Below are positions 43,654 to 52,665 of a stretch of 64,000 bases of DNA, piece after piece (the stretch's first letter is position 1; each line of letters starts with the position of its first letter). The notes beneath the pieces were generated by a model. The model worked only from the letters and a program-made list of their open reading frames with translations. It made no database searches and was not told the origin of the DNA. The translations under genes were made by a program, and so were the position numbers. The DNA is taken from assembly GCA_016215605.1 (NCBI GenBank), contig JACRJB010000035.1, positions 33,967-97,966 of the forward strand, read 5' to 3'. Source of the DNA: Rhodopseudomonas palustris (lineage in GTDB: Bacteria > Pseudomonadota > Alphaproteobacteria > Rhizobiales > Xanthobacteraceae).

Positions 43654-44667
43654 CTACGCCACGCCGGCGCGCAGTAGATCGTGCAGGTGCACGATGCCGA
43701 TCGGCTTATTGCCTTCGGTGACCAGCAGGGCGGTGATCTTCGAGGAGTTCAGCAGCTCCAGCGTCTCGCCGGCGAGCAGCCCGGGGCTGATCGTCTTCGG
43801 CCGCTTGGTCATCACCTCGTCGACCGTCGCGGTCATCAGGTCGGGGCGCATGTGGCGGCGCAGGTCGCCGTCGGTGACGATGCCGGCGACGTGACCCTTG
43901 GCGTCGACGATGCCGACGCAGCCGAAGCCCTTGGCCGACATCTCCACCAGCGCATCCGACATCTTGGTGCCGAGCGGCTTCAGCGGCACCGCGTCGCCGG
44001 TGTGCATCAGGTCGCGGGCGTATTTCAGCATCGCGCCGAGCTTGCCGCCGGGATGCAGCACGCTGAAATCGGTCGAGGTGAAGCCGCGGCTTTCCAGCAG
44101 CGCGATCGCCAGCGCGTCGCCGAGCGCCAGCATCATCAGCGACGAGGTGGTCGGCGCCAGATTGTGCGGGCAGGCCTCGCGCGCCTTCGGCAGCGCCAGC
44201 GACAGGTCGGCGGCGCGGGCCAGCGTCGAGCCGGAGTCCGAAGTCATCGCGATCAGCGCAATCTGGAAGCGCGACGCGTAGGTGATCAGGTTCTTCATTT
44301 CCGGCTGCTCGCCGGACCACGACATCGCCAGGATGATGTCGTCGGCGGTGATCATGCCGAGATCGCCGTGGCTGGCTTCGGAGGCGTGGACGAAGAAGGC
44401 CGGGGTGCCGGTGGAGGCGAAGGTCGCGGCGATCTTGCGGCCGATGTGGCCGGACTTGCCGAGCCCGGTGATGATCAGACGCCCCTTGGCGTTGCGGATC
44501 ATCTCGACGGTCGCCGCGAAGGCGCTGCCGAGATCGGATTGCAGCGCGGCCGCGAGCGCAGTGACGCCGTCCGCCTCGGCCTCCAGCGTGCGCAGGGCCG
44601 AGGGAATCGCGGCGGCGGCTGGGTCGGTCATCGCGGATTTCGTGGTGCGGGGTTTGGAAATAGCCAT
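43654..44667 (-). CDS. kdsD: Arabinose-5-phosphate isomerase (KdsD/KpsF, SIS plus two CBS domains)
   Basis: This 337-residue protein has an N-terminal SIS sugar-isomerase domain with GLGKSGHIGRKIAATFASTGTPAFFVHASEASHGDLGM and SWSGEQPEM, and two C-terminal CBS domains (about 210-265 and 280-335). It converts ribulose-5-phosphate to arabinose-5-phosphate, the precursor of Kdo for lipopolysaccharide. Two starts are possible (44667 and 44631); the first is given. A longer frame to 44727 lacks support. Confidence 0.92.
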   Translation of the reverse strand: MAISKPRTTKSAMTDPAAAAIPSALRTLEAEADGVTALAAALQSDLGSAFAATVEMIRNAKGRLIITGLGKSGHIGRKIAATFASTGTPAFFVHASEASHGDLGMITADDIILAMSWSGEQPEMKNLITYASRFQIALIAMTSDSGSTLARAADLSLALPKAREACPHNLAPTTSSLMMLALGDALAIALLESRGFTSTDFSVLHPGGKLGAMLKYARDLMHTGDAVPLKPLGTKMSDALVEMSAKGFGCVGIVDAKGHVAGIVTDGDLRRHMRPDLMTATVDEVMTKRPKTISPGLLAGETLELLNSSKITALLVTEGNKPIGIVHLHDLLRAGVA

Positions 44668-44899
44668 GCTGGGTCCCGAAGCGTGAGCCGAGGTGTGGCC
44701 GGGGCTCTTCCTAGCATGCCGCGGCACGGGATGCGACGCGCGCGGCCGCCATCCGGAAAGGTTCTCAACCGATCCTTGGCTGCGGTCTCAACCCCTCCTT
44801 AACCATAAACGTTTTTACTCCATTAACGATGATCAGCCCGGGGTCGCCCGCCGAGCCGTCCGGTCGTCGTGTGCAAGAATTTGATTTTGTTGAGGTTTC

Positions 44900-46600
44900 G
44901 TGATCGTGATCCCGGCGCCAGCAACGGGCCGCCTCCGCCGTGCAGTGTTGCTGCAGGCGGCTGTCGCGTGCCTGATGGCCGGCGCCGCCGGGCAGGCGGG
45001 CGCGCAGAGCCTGACCCGCGACCTGTTCCGGCCGGAGCGTGGCGGCTTCGTCTCGCCGCAGGATCTGCCGCTGCAGCGGACGCCGCAGCTCGCGGCCGCG
45101 CCGGATCCCTATGCGACGGACAATGATACCCGCCGGGACAACCGCACGCCGCCGCGGCTCGGCAGCGCGCCGGCTTTCGGGCTCCAGCCCAGCCTCGGCA
45201 CCGCTGGCATCGGCTATGACGCGCTCGGCCGCAAGCGTCAGAAGCCCAAGATCTATCCCGGCGCGCCGCGTCCCAAGACGGTCGGCCCCGGCTCACGGCC
45301 GGTGATCGTCGGCGCGCCGCCGGCCCGTCCAGCGCCGCCGTCGCAGAATGCCGCCAAGCTGCCGGTGCCGGCCGCCTTCAAAGGCACGCTGCCCGGCCAG
45401 CCGCTGCGCCGCCGGCTCAAGGCCGACGACGATCCGTTCGCCCCGGTCGGGGACTATGCCGGCAGCTTCCTGATCAAGGGCGCGGTCGAACTGAACGGCG
45501 GTTACGACACCAATCCGGGCCGTATCGCCACGCCGCAGGCCTCCGGCTTCTACAAGGTGTCGCCGGAACTGATGGTGACGTCGGACTGGGACCGTCACGC
45601 TTTGGTCGCCGATCTGCGCGGCTCCTATACGGGCTACGGCCACGAGTTCAACAATCCGGGCGGCAACGTCACCGCGGCGCCGCGCATCCTCGACCGGCCC
45701 GACTTCGATGGCCATATCGACGGCCGCCTCGACGTCACCCGCGATACCAGGCTGCTCGGCCAGGGCAGGTTGATCGTCGGCACCGACAATCCCGGCAGCC
45801 CGAACAATCAGTTCGGTCTGCAGAAATATCCGATCTACACCCAGACCGGCGTCTCCGGCGGCATCGACCAGACCTTCAACCGGCTGCAGGTCACGGCGAT
45901 CGGCGGCGTCGATCGCCGCGCCTATCAGCAGTCGGTGTTCACCGACGGCAGCACCGATCCCAACACCGACCGCAATTTCAACCAATATGCCGGCACCGGC
46001 CGCGTCAGCTACGAGATCCTGCCGGGCCTCAAGCCGTTCGCCGAAGGCCAGTACAGCGAGCGCCAATACGAGACGACGGTCGATCGCTACGGTTACCGGC
46101 GCGACAGCAATGGCGGCTACGTCAAGGGCGGCACCAGTTTCGAGCTGACCCGGCTGCTGACCGGCGAAGCCTCGATCGGCTGGGCGTCGCGGACCTACAC
46201 CGATCCGCGGCTGCTCAAGCTCGAAGGGCTGCTGACCAGCGCGTCGCTGATCTGGACCGTGACGCCGCTGACCAAGTTCAAGATCGGCGCCGACACCACG
46301 ATCGACGAATCGCCGCTCGCCGGCGTCTCCGGCGTGCTGACCCGCACCTACAGCGCCGAGGTCGACCACGACTTCCGCCGCTGGCTGACCGCGATCGGCA
46401 AGTTCACCTACGCGACCTACGACTATCAGGGCTCCGGCCGCAGCGACCGCTTCACCTCGCTCGAGGGCAATCTGGTCTACAAGATGACCCGCCAGCTCTG
46501 GGTCAAGGGCACGCTGCGCCGCGACCAGCTCGACTCCAACGTCACCGGCGGCAGCTACAACGCCACCGTGGTGATGCTCGGCGTACGGTTGCAGAACTGA
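44900..46600 (+). CDS. Outer-membrane beta-barrel protein (BBP2-like)
   Basis: This 566-residue protein has a signal peptide (cleavage near QAGAQS), a long Pro-rich polar segment (about 40-175) and a C-terminal barrel from about 180 built of strands such as IKGAVELNGGYDTNPGR, VSYEILPGLKPFAEGQYSER and TVVMLGVRLQN. Proteins of this kind are common in Bradyrhizobium relatives and may export or anchor polysaccharide or other material. The start is a GTG at 44900 with GAGG four bases upstream. Confidence 0.82.
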   Translation: MIVIPAPATGRLRRAVLLQAAVACLMAGAAGQAGAQSLTRDLFRPERGGFVSPQDLPLQRTPQLAAAPDPYATDNDTRRDNRTPPRLGSAPAFGLQPSLGTAGIGYDALGRKRQKPKIYPGAPRPKTVGPGSRPVIVGAPPARPAPPSQNAAKLPVPAAFKGTLPGQPLRRRLKADDDPFAPVGDYAGSFLIKGAVELNGGYDTNPGRIATPQASGFYKVSPELMVTSDWDRHALVADLRGSYTGYGHEFNNPGGNVTAAPRILDRPDFDGHIDGRLDVTRDTRLLGQGRLIVGTDNPGSPNNQFGLQKYPIYTQTGVSGGIDQTFNRLQVTAIGGVDRRAYQQSVFTDGSTDPNTDRNFNQYAGTGRVSYEILPGLKPFAEGQYSERQYETTVDRYGYRRDSNGGYVKGGTSFELTRLLTGEASIGWASRTYTDPRLLKLEGLLTSASLIWTVTPLTKFKIGADTTIDESPLAGVSGVLTRTYSAEVDHDFRRWLTAIGKFTYATYDYQGSGRSDRFTSLEGNLVYKMTRQLWVKGTLRRDQLDSNVTGGSYNATVVMLGVRLQN

Positions 46601-46629
46601 TTTCGATCGGAGACCTCACCCCACGCACA

Positions 46630-46734
46630 GCGCGCTCCCTCTCCCGCTTGCGGGAGAGGGCTGGGGTGAGGGCGACGCGGGCACAGTGCCTGGGGACCCC
46701 CACCCCCGACCCCTCCCCGCAAGGGGGAGGGGAG
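46630..46734. repeat. Interspersed repeat, family A (copy 6)
   Basis: Left CTCCCTCTCCCGCTTGCGGG then AGAGGGCTGGGGTGAGGGC; right ACCCCTCCCCGCAAGGGGGA. It lies between the outer-membrane barrel gene and the ABC permease gene, which converge. Confidence 0.85.
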
Positions 46735-46764
46735 CACACAGCTCGTGCGCTGCCGGTGCCGCAA

Positions 46765-47619
46765 CTACTCGCCCGCGTTCGTCTCCGGTCGCCAGGTCAG
46801 CAGGCGGTTTTCCAGCGTGGTCAGCAGCCATTCGGCCAGCAGCGCCACCACGGCGATCACGATCATCGCGGCGAACACGCCGTTGGAGTCGAACGAGCCC
46901 TGCGCGGTGGCGATCAGGAGGCCCATGCCTTCGCGGGCGCCGAGAAATTCGCCGACGATCGCGCCGACCAGCGCGAAGCCGAAGCTGACGTGCAGGCTGG
47001 CGAGGATCCAGGACAGCGCCGAGGGGATCACCACCGAGGTGGTCAGCTGCCACGGGCTGGCGCCGAGGATGCGCGCATTGGCGATCAGGTTCTTGTCGGC
47101 CTCGCGCACGCCCTGGAACGCGTTGGCGAACACCACGAAGAACACCATCACCACCGCGAGTGCGATCTTCGAGGCGGCGCCGAGGCCGAGCGCGACGATG
47201 AAGATCGAGCCGAGCACCACTCGCGGGATCGAATTCGCCACCTTGATGTAGATCGAGAATACGTCCGACAGCAGCCGATTGCGGCCGAGCGCGATGCCGC
47301 ACAGCACGCCGAATACCGCGCCGATCAGGAAGCCGGCGCCGGCCTCGTAGATCGTCACCCAGATCTGCTTCCACAGCGGGCCGATCGAAGTGCCGTTCTG
47401 AAACCAGTCGATCAGCTTGAGCACGATGCCGCTCGGCTGGCCGAAGAAGAACGGATCGATCCAGCCGAACCGGACGCCGAATTCCCAGCCGGCGATCAGC
47501 ACGACCAGCACCGCGAGCCGCAGCGCCAGCACCAGCCGCGCCCGCCGCCGCATCCGCACCGCCAGCGATTCGACGGGGATCTCGGTCGCCAGCGGCTTGG
47601 TGATCGCGGTCTCGGCCAT
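46765..47619 (-). CDS. ABC transporter permease (SsuC/TauC family)
   Basis: This 284-residue protein has about six membrane helices and the EAA-type loop GARILGASPWQLTTSVVIPSALSWI. The late segment GEFLGAREGMGLLIATAQGSFDSNGVFAAM is typical of the nitrate/sulfonate/taurine permease branch. It is the last gene of a binding protein-ATPase-permease set on the minus strand, but a family C repeat separates it from the ATPase gene. Confidence 0.9.
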   Translation of the reverse strand: MAETAITKPLATEIPVESLAVRMRRRARLVLALRLAVLVVLIAGWEFGVRFGWIDPFFFGQPSGIVLKLIDWFQNGTSIGPLWKQIWVTIYEAGAGFLIGAVFGVLCGIALGRNRLLSDVFSIYIKVANSIPRVVLGSIFIVALGLGAASKIALAVVMVFFVVFANAFQGVREADKNLIANARILGASPWQLTTSVVIPSALSWILASLHVSFGFALVGAIVGEFLGAREGMGLLIATAQGSFDSNGVFAAMIVIAVVALLAEWLLTTLENRLLTWRPETNAGE

Positions 47620-47632
47620 CAGCCTGCCTCCG

Positions 47633-47714
47633 CGTCATTGCGAGCGAAGCGAAGCAATCCAGGGCGCGAGGCACGAAACTGGATTGCTTCGTCGCTTTGC
47701 TCCTCGCAATGACG
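47633..47714. repeat. Interspersed palindromic repeat, family C (copy 2)
   Basis: CGTCATTGCGAGCGAAGCGA...CAATCCAG on the left is mirrored by CTGGATTGCTTCGTCGC...GCAATGACG on the right. It fills the gap between the ATPase and permease genes of one importer operon. Confidence 0.9.
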
Positions 47715-47728
47715 GTCGGGGTGCATCC

Positions 47729-48523
47729 TCAATGCCCCGCCCTGGCGCGCAGCACTTCTTCGCGCAGATCGTCGTTGATCTTGCGCGCGATGGCGATGAA
47801 GCGTTCGTCGTAGCGCAGCGTGGCGACGTCGCGCGGCCGCGGCAGGTCGATGCTGTGCACCGACTTCACCCGCGCCGGCCGCGTCGTCAGCACCGCGACC
47901 CGGTCGGCGAGCAGGATCGCCTCGTCGAGATCGTGGGTGACGAACAGCACCGCGGATTTCGCCTGCGCCCACAGCTGCAGCAGCTCTTCCTGCATCAGTT
48001 CGCGGGTCTGGACGTCGAGCGCGGAGAACGGCTCGTCCATCAGCAGCACCTGCGGATTGTTGATGAAGGTCTGCGCCAGCGCCACGCGCTTGCGCATGCC
48101 GCCGGAGAGCTGGTGCGGATGGTGATGCTCGAAGCCCTTCAGCCCGACGCGCGCGATCCAGTCGCGGGCCTGCGCCTCGGCTTCGGCCTTGCCGACGCCG
48201 CGAAACAGCGGCCCGGCCATCACGTTGTGCAGCACGTCGCGCCACGGAAACACCGCGTCCTGCTGGAACACGAAGCCGACGCGGCGATCGACGCCGTCGA
48301 CCGGCGCGTCGAACAGCGTGACACGCCCGGCCTGCGGCTTGGCCAGCCCGGCGATCAGTCCGAGCGTCGTCGACTTGCCGCAGCCGGTCGGCCCGACGAT
48401 GGCGCAGAACTCGCCCGGCGCGATCGCCAGATCGAAATCCTCGAGCGCGGACAGCACGTCGCCGGACGGCGTGACGAAGCGCCGGGCGACGTGGCTGAGT
48501 TCGATCGCAGAGGGTGACGTCAT
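47729..48523 (-). CDS. ABC transporter ATP-binding protein (SsuB/TauB family)
   Basis: This 264-residue ATPase has Walker A GPTGCGKSTT (about 44-53), the Q-loop FQQDAVFPWRDV, the signature LSGGMRKRVALAQ, Walker B VLLMDEPFSALD and the H-loop VTHDLDEA. It groups with nitrate/sulfonate/taurine importers. The substrate is set by the binding protein. Confidence 0.92.
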   Translation of the reverse strand: MTSPSAIELSHVARRFVTPSGDVLSALEDFDLAIAPGEFCAIVGPTGCGKSTTLGLIAGLAKPQAGRVTLFDAPVDGVDRRVGFVFQQDAVFPWRDVLHNVMAGPLFRGVGKAEAEAQARDWIARVGLKGFEHHHPHQLSGGMRKRVALAQTFINNPQVLLMDEPFSALDVQTRELMQEELLQLWAQAKSAVLFVTHDLDEAILLADRVAVLTTRPARVKSVHSIDLPRPRDVATLRYDERFIAIARKINDDLREEVLRARAGH

Positions 48524-48540
48524 TGCTCGAGCCTATCGTT

Positions 48541-48655
48541 CGTCATTCCGGGGCGCGCGGAGCGCGAACCCGGAATCCCGAGTTTGTTGCAAAGAATGGT
48601 TGCCCCAACTTCTGGATTCCGGGTTCGCGCCTGACGGCGCGCCCCGGAATGACGG
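48541..48655. repeat. Interspersed palindromic repeat, family D
   Basis: Left end CGTCATTCCGGGGCGCGCGG and GAACCCGGAATCC; right end GGATTCCGGGTTCGCGC and GCGCGCCCCGGAATGACG. It is the only copy of this family in the window. It lies between the binding-protein and ATPase genes of the importer, next to a family A copy. Confidence 0.85.
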
Positions 48656-48710
48656 GGAACAAGAAGGCGGGACAAACTGAAGTTGGTCGGCAAAGCCTCT
48701 CCCCACGCAC

Positions 48711-48816
48711 GGCGCGCTCCCTCTCCCGCTTGCGGGAGAAGGCTGGGGTGAGGGCGACGCGAGCACGGCGCCTGGGGACCCCTACGTCCGACCCCTCCCC
48801 GCAAGGGGAAGGGGAG
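48711..48816. repeat. Interspersed repeat, family A (copy 7)
   Basis: Left CTCCCTCTCCCGCTTGCGGG then AGAAGGCTGGGGTGAGGGC; right ACCCCTCCCCGCAAGGGGAA. Together with the family D element it accounts for most of the 354-base gap at 48524-48877, in which no gene was seen. Confidence 0.85.
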
Positions 48817-48877
48817 ACGACACGTCGCGTCACTCCATGCTCGTGTGAATCGGCCCGATCGACAGGCATCCTCGCCC

Positions 48878-49876
48878 TCACTGCCCCGCATTCGCCTTCG
48901 TCACGAATTCCGTGGTGTAGGTCTTCGACAGATCGATGGTCTTGCCCTGCAGGTTCGGCGAGAAGCTGGCGAGGATCTTGGCGACCGATTCCGGGCCGCC
49001 TTGCGGCATCAGGCCGTCGGGCGCGTATTGCGCCTTGCCGTCCTTCAGGCCCTGCACATAGAGGTCGCGGTCGCCCGCGTAGTAGTCCTTCGGCATCTTG
49101 TCGGCGATCTCTTCGGCGGAGTGGCTGGCGATCCACTTCAGCGTCTTGACCATCGCGTTGACGACTTTCTGCACGGTGGCCTTGTTGGCTTCCATCCAGC
49201 CGCGCTCCATGTACAGACAGGCCGCCGGGTAGTCGCCGCCGAGCGCCTTGCGGGTCTCGTCCGGCGTGCGCAGATCGATGCCGACCTTGGCGGTGCCGGA
49301 TTTGAGCGCGCGCTGCACGGTCGGCTCGGTGGTCATGCCCGACACGATCTTGCCCTGCTGCAGCGAGGCCAGGAACGTGTCGCCGGCGCCGACCGGCACC
49401 AGCGTGTAGTCCTGGATCTTCAGCCCGGCCTTGGCCGCGAGCGCGCGGGTGAGGAAGTCGGTCGCGGAGCCGAGCCCGGTGACGCCGAGCGCCTGGCCCT
49501 TCCAGTTCGCCGGGTCCTTGAGCTTGTCGGCGTCGGCGGCCTTGACCAGCACCACCTCGCCGGGCGCGACCGCGAACTGCACCACGCTGGTGATGAACTT
49601 GCCCTTCGACTGCAGGTCGATGGTGTGGTCGTAGAAGCCGACCACGCCCTGCACTTCGCGCGCCAGCAGCGCGGTCGCGGCCTGCGAGCCCGAGGTCGAG
49701 TTGAACAGCTCGACGTCGAGCCCTTCGTCCTTGAAGAAGCCGAGCTGCGCCGCGAGCCGGGCCGGCAGATAGATCTGCTTGTCGATGCCGCCGACCATGA
49801 TCTTCAGCGGGGTCTGTGCGGCGGCGGGCAGCACGGTCAGAACGGCAAAGAAAGTTGCGGCGAGCAATCTGCGCAT
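48878..49876 (-). CDS. ABC transporter substrate-binding protein (NMT1/SsuA-like)
   Basis: This 332-residue protein has a signal peptide ending near PAAAQTP and the NMT1/THI5-like fold with LKIMVGGIDKQIYLPARLAAQLGFFKDEGLDVELF. The middle segment LGVTGLGSATDFLTRALAAKAGL is typical of nitrate, sulfonate, taurine or pyrimidine-precursor binding proteins. The ligand is not clear from sequence. It heads the importer set. Confidence 0.9.
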   Translation of the reverse strand: MRRLLAATFFAVLTVLPAAAQTPLKIMVGGIDKQIYLPARLAAQLGFFKDEGLDVELFNSTSGSQAATALLAREVQGVVGFYDHTIDLQSKGKFITSVVQFAVAPGEVVLVKAADADKLKDPANWKGQALGVTGLGSATDFLTRALAAKAGLKIQDYTLVPVGAGDTFLASLQQGKIVSGMTTEPTVQRALKSGTAKVGIDLRTPDETRKALGGDYPAACLYMERGWMEANKATVQKVVNAMVKTLKWIASHSAEEIADKMPKDYYAGDRDLYVQGLKDGKAQYAPDGLMPQGGPESVAKILASFSPNLQGKTIDLSKTYTTEFVTKANAGQ

Positions 49877-50017
49877 CGGCGTTTCCCAGGGTGGCCTTCG
49901 CCCGTCGGGCGGAACCAGTTTGCCCGCGCTGTGCGCAGGGCGTTGCCGGCATCAGGACCGGGGTGCGGCATTCTGTCAATGCCGAACCGTTCGCCCGAGG
50001 CGCGCGAAGCGCAAGAC

Positions 50018-50314
50018 TTACTTGGCGAGCGCCCGCGTCACGGCTTCTGGCTCCTTCTCGACCACCCTCAGCAAGATGCGGGCGCTGCGTTCGGGCTGTC
50101 GGCGGCCTTGTTCCCAGTCGCGGACCGCCGACAGGGCAAAGCCGTAGGTCTGTGCGAAACTCTCTTGGGAGAGACCAAGCCCCGTACGGATCTTCTTCAC
50201 GTCGACCTTGGCCGGGACGTGAATCCGGTACGCTTGGCTGTCGGCGGTTTGCTCCAGGAAGGATTTCGCTTCGCCTAGTCCGGCCGCGATCTTGCCGAAG
50301 GCAACTTTGCTCAT
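50018..50314 (-). CDS. Helix-turn-helix antitoxin (HigA-like)
   Basis: This 98-residue protein has a C-terminal XRE-type helix-turn-helix (about 38-92) with KIRTGLGLSQESFAQTYGFALSAVRDWEQGRRQPERSARILL. Its start overlaps the stop of the RelE/HigB-like gene by four bases, giving the toxin-first order of HigBA pairs. It probably neutralises the toxin and represses the operon. Confidence 0.85.
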   Translation of the reverse strand: MSKVAFGKIAAGLGEAKSFLEQTADSQAYRIHVPAKVDVKKIRTGLGLSQESFAQTYGFALSAVRDWEQGRRQPERSARILLRVVEKEPEAVTRALAK

Positions 50315-50649
50315 CGTCCTCTCCGATACTTCGCCAGCATGTCCGCAACCATGGTCCCCAGGGCGTTACGTTCGGCCATCGTTAGATCGGCCTTTTCGTT
50401 CTTGGCAAATGCAGCGATCAGAAAAACCGGAATGTCCGTACCGCCGAACAGGTAGATGATCCGTGCGCCGCTTCTTTTGCCACGACCACCGAATCCGAAG
50501 CGAACTTTACGCAGACCATGGCAGCCGGGGATCAGCACACCGCACGTCGGCTCTGAGGCGAGCCGCGCGACGATGGCGACGCGCTCCGCCGGTGAGAACA
50601 ACGCCTGAATGTCTGAGAGGTAGCTCGGTGTTTCCACGACGGTCTGCAT
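50311..50649 (-). CDS. RelE/HigB-family toxin
   Basis: This 112-residue protein has the RelE/HigB fold: TPSYLSDIQALFSPAERVAIVARL at the start, GLRKVRFGFGGRGKRSGARIIYLFGG in the core, and VFLIAAFAKNEKADLT near the end. Basic residues in the core are as expected for an mRNA interferase. It precedes the antitoxin gene, as in HigBA. Confidence 0.87.
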   Translation of the reverse strand: MQTVVETPSYLSDIQALFSPAERVAIVARLASEPTCGVLIPGCHGLRKVRFGFGGRGKRSGARIIYLFGGTDIPVFLIAAFAKNEKADLTMAERNALGTMVADMLAKYRRGR

Positions 50650-50707
50650 GACGAAGTATACGGCAATGCCGTAGTCGCGGCAAGTGTCTGTCGGACTTTC
50701 TGCTTGT

Positions 50708-50980
50708 TCAGTACGGCCGGCGGTCGCGTTCGGCCTTGATGCGGCGGAATCGAACGCCTTTGCCGTCGGGCAGGCGGGTGGCGACGTAGCCGGCCTTGAG
50801 GCAGGCCTCGCGCTGCGGCATCTTCTCCTCGGGGGCGCGGGTCGAGTCCCACCAGGACGCCCGCTGGGCGGCCCGGGGCAGCGCGAAGCCGATCAGGTCC
50901 TCGATCTGGTCGTTGCTGAGGACGAGTTCCGTCGCGGTCTGCCGCTTCAGGTAGTCCCGAAGCTGTTCAAATTTGCTCAC
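50708..50980 (-). CDS. Small DUF7662-like protein
   Basis: This 90-residue protein reads MSKFEQLRDYLKRQ, ELVLSNDQIEDLIGFALP, ARAAQRASWWDST and ACLKAGYVATRLPDGKGVRFRR. This pattern fits the DUF7662 domain as I remember it. Its function is unknown; such domains occur alone or beside nuclease domains. It lies 58 bases upstream of the toxin gene in the same direction and could share its promoter. Confidence 0.7.
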   Translation of the reverse strand: MSKFEQLRDYLKRQTATELVLSNDQIEDLIGFALPRAAQRASWWDSTRAPEEKMPQREACLKAGYVATRLPDGKGVRFRRIKAERDRRPY

Positions 50981-51136
50981 TTCTGATCCTTGGCGGCACG
51001 CCCCGCGGGGTTCCGGCGGGCCTGGTTCGTTTCATGGGTGGCGGTCGCGGTTATCGGTGAAATCAGGCGTTAACCGCAGGTTACGTCATGATCTCAACTT
51101 AAGCGCTCCGCAAGTTTTCGATGGCTAGCCTCGCGC

Positions 51137-52645
51137 ATGGACGGTGGCTTTTTCGAACGGGTCAGGCAGGAAATCGGGCGGCGACGGCGGATGTCGGCGC
51201 GGCTGCTGATCTTCTCGTCGGTGATCACGGTGCTGGGGTTCTCGGCGGTGTGCGGCAGCGTGATGCTGGACATGCGCCGCAACGCCCAGGAACTCTCGCG
51301 CCAGATCCAGGAAAATCTCGCCTCCACGCTCAGCGCCGACATCAATCGCAACATCGAGCTGTACGACCTGTCGCTGCGCTCGGTGGTCACCAGCCTGGCG
51401 CTGCCGCAGCTCGCCGAAGTCGACGACACCATCCGCCGCCTGATCCTGTTCGATCATGCCGCCACCGCCCAGCATTTCGGCGCGATCCAGGTGTTCGACG
51501 CGCAGGGCAATCTGACGATCGACTCCGAATCGCGCATCGCCGAGAAGGTCAATCGCAGCGATCAGCCGTTCTTCAGCGTGCACCGCGACCATCCGGTCCA
51601 CGATTTGTACATCAGCAACCCGATGCAGCATCGCGGCGCCTATTCGATCGTGCTGAGCCGGCGGGTGTCCGGACCGAACGGCGAGTTTCTCGGCGTCGTC
51701 GCCGGATCGATCAGGTTCAGCTACTTCCAGGAGCTGTTCAGCCGGCTGAGGCTCGCGCCGGACGACGTCATTGCGGTGATCGCGCGCGACGGCACGCTGA
51801 TCATGCGGACGCCGTTCAATGCCGAACTGCTCGGCACCAACGTGATGGCGAACATCGGCATGGACAAGCTGCTGGGCCAGCGGCGCGGCTGGTTCAGCGG
51901 GCACGGCAAGGCCGACAACATCGGGCGGATCTACGTCTGGGCCGACAGCTCACGCCCTCTGGTCGTGCTGGTCGGCAAATCCTGGAGCGACGTCTTCATG
52001 ATGTGGCGCCAGGAGGCGATCCGGATCGGTCTGATCCTGCTCGGGCTCGCGATCATCGTCGCCGGCTTCACGGTGTTCTTCATCCGCGAGATCGACCGCC
52101 GCGCCGCGGCCGAACGCCGGCTGGAGGAGCTCGCGACTACCGACGCGCTGACCGGGCTGACCAACCGCCGCAAATTCGACATCGCGATCGACCGCGAATG
52201 GCGGCGCGCGTCGCGGCTCGCGGCGCCGATCGCGCTGATGATCATCGATGCCGATCACTTCAAGGCGTTCAATGACGGTTACGGTCACCAGGCCGGCGAC
52301 CAGGTGCTGGTCGGCATCGCGCTGTGCATCGGCGATTCGGTGCAGCGCGCCGGCGATTGCGCCGCGCGGTTCGGCGGCGAAGAGTTCGCCGTGCTGCTGC
52401 CGGGGCTGAAGGCCGCCGCCGCGCAGGCGGTCGCGGAGACGATCCGGCAGAAGGTCGAAGCGTGGTCGGACGGGCAGGCGGGTGTCACCGTCAGCATCGG
52501 CGTCGCCAGCATGACGCCCGATCCGAAGCAGCACTGGTCGGTGCTGTTCGAGGCCGCCGACAAGGCGCTGTACGCGGCCAAGGATCTCGGCCGCAATCGC
52601 TGCGTGGTCGCCGCCAGTCGCGGCGACCTGACGCTTGTCGCCTGA
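51137..52645 (+). CDS. Membrane-bound diguanylate cyclase (dCache-GGDEF)
   Basis: This 502-residue protein has two membrane helices (about 20-43 and 296-317) with a dCache-like periplasmic sensor domain between them. The cytoplasmic GGDEF domain shows GGEEF at 413-417 with the product-inhibition site RxxD at 404-407, exactly five residues upstream. It should make cyclic di-GMP and be subject to feedback control. No EAL domain is attached. The ligand sensed is unknown. Confidence 0.93.
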   Translation: MDGGFFERVRQEIGRRRRMSARLLIFSSVITVLGFSAVCGSVMLDMRRNAQELSRQIQENLASTLSADINRNIELYDLSLRSVVTSLALPQLAEVDDTIRRLILFDHAATAQHFGAIQVFDAQGNLTIDSESRIAEKVNRSDQPFFSVHRDHPVHDLYISNPMQHRGAYSIVLSRRVSGPNGEFLGVVAGSIRFSYFQELFSRLRLAPDDVIAVIARDGTLIMRTPFNAELLGTNVMANIGMDKLLGQRRGWFSGHGKADNIGRIYVWADSSRPLVVLVGKSWSDVFMMWRQEAIRIGLILLGLAIIVAGFTVFFIREIDRRAAAERRLEELATTDALTGLTNRRKFDIAIDREWRRASRLAAPIALMIIDADHFKAFNDGYGHQAGDQVLVGIALCIGDSVQRAGDCAARFGGEEFAVLLPGLKAAAAQAVAETIRQKVEAWSDGQAGVTVSIGVASMTPDPKQHWSVLFEAADKALYAAKDLGRNRCVVAASRGDLTLVA

Positions 52646-52665
52646 CCGGCGGGTAGTTCGCTGGA

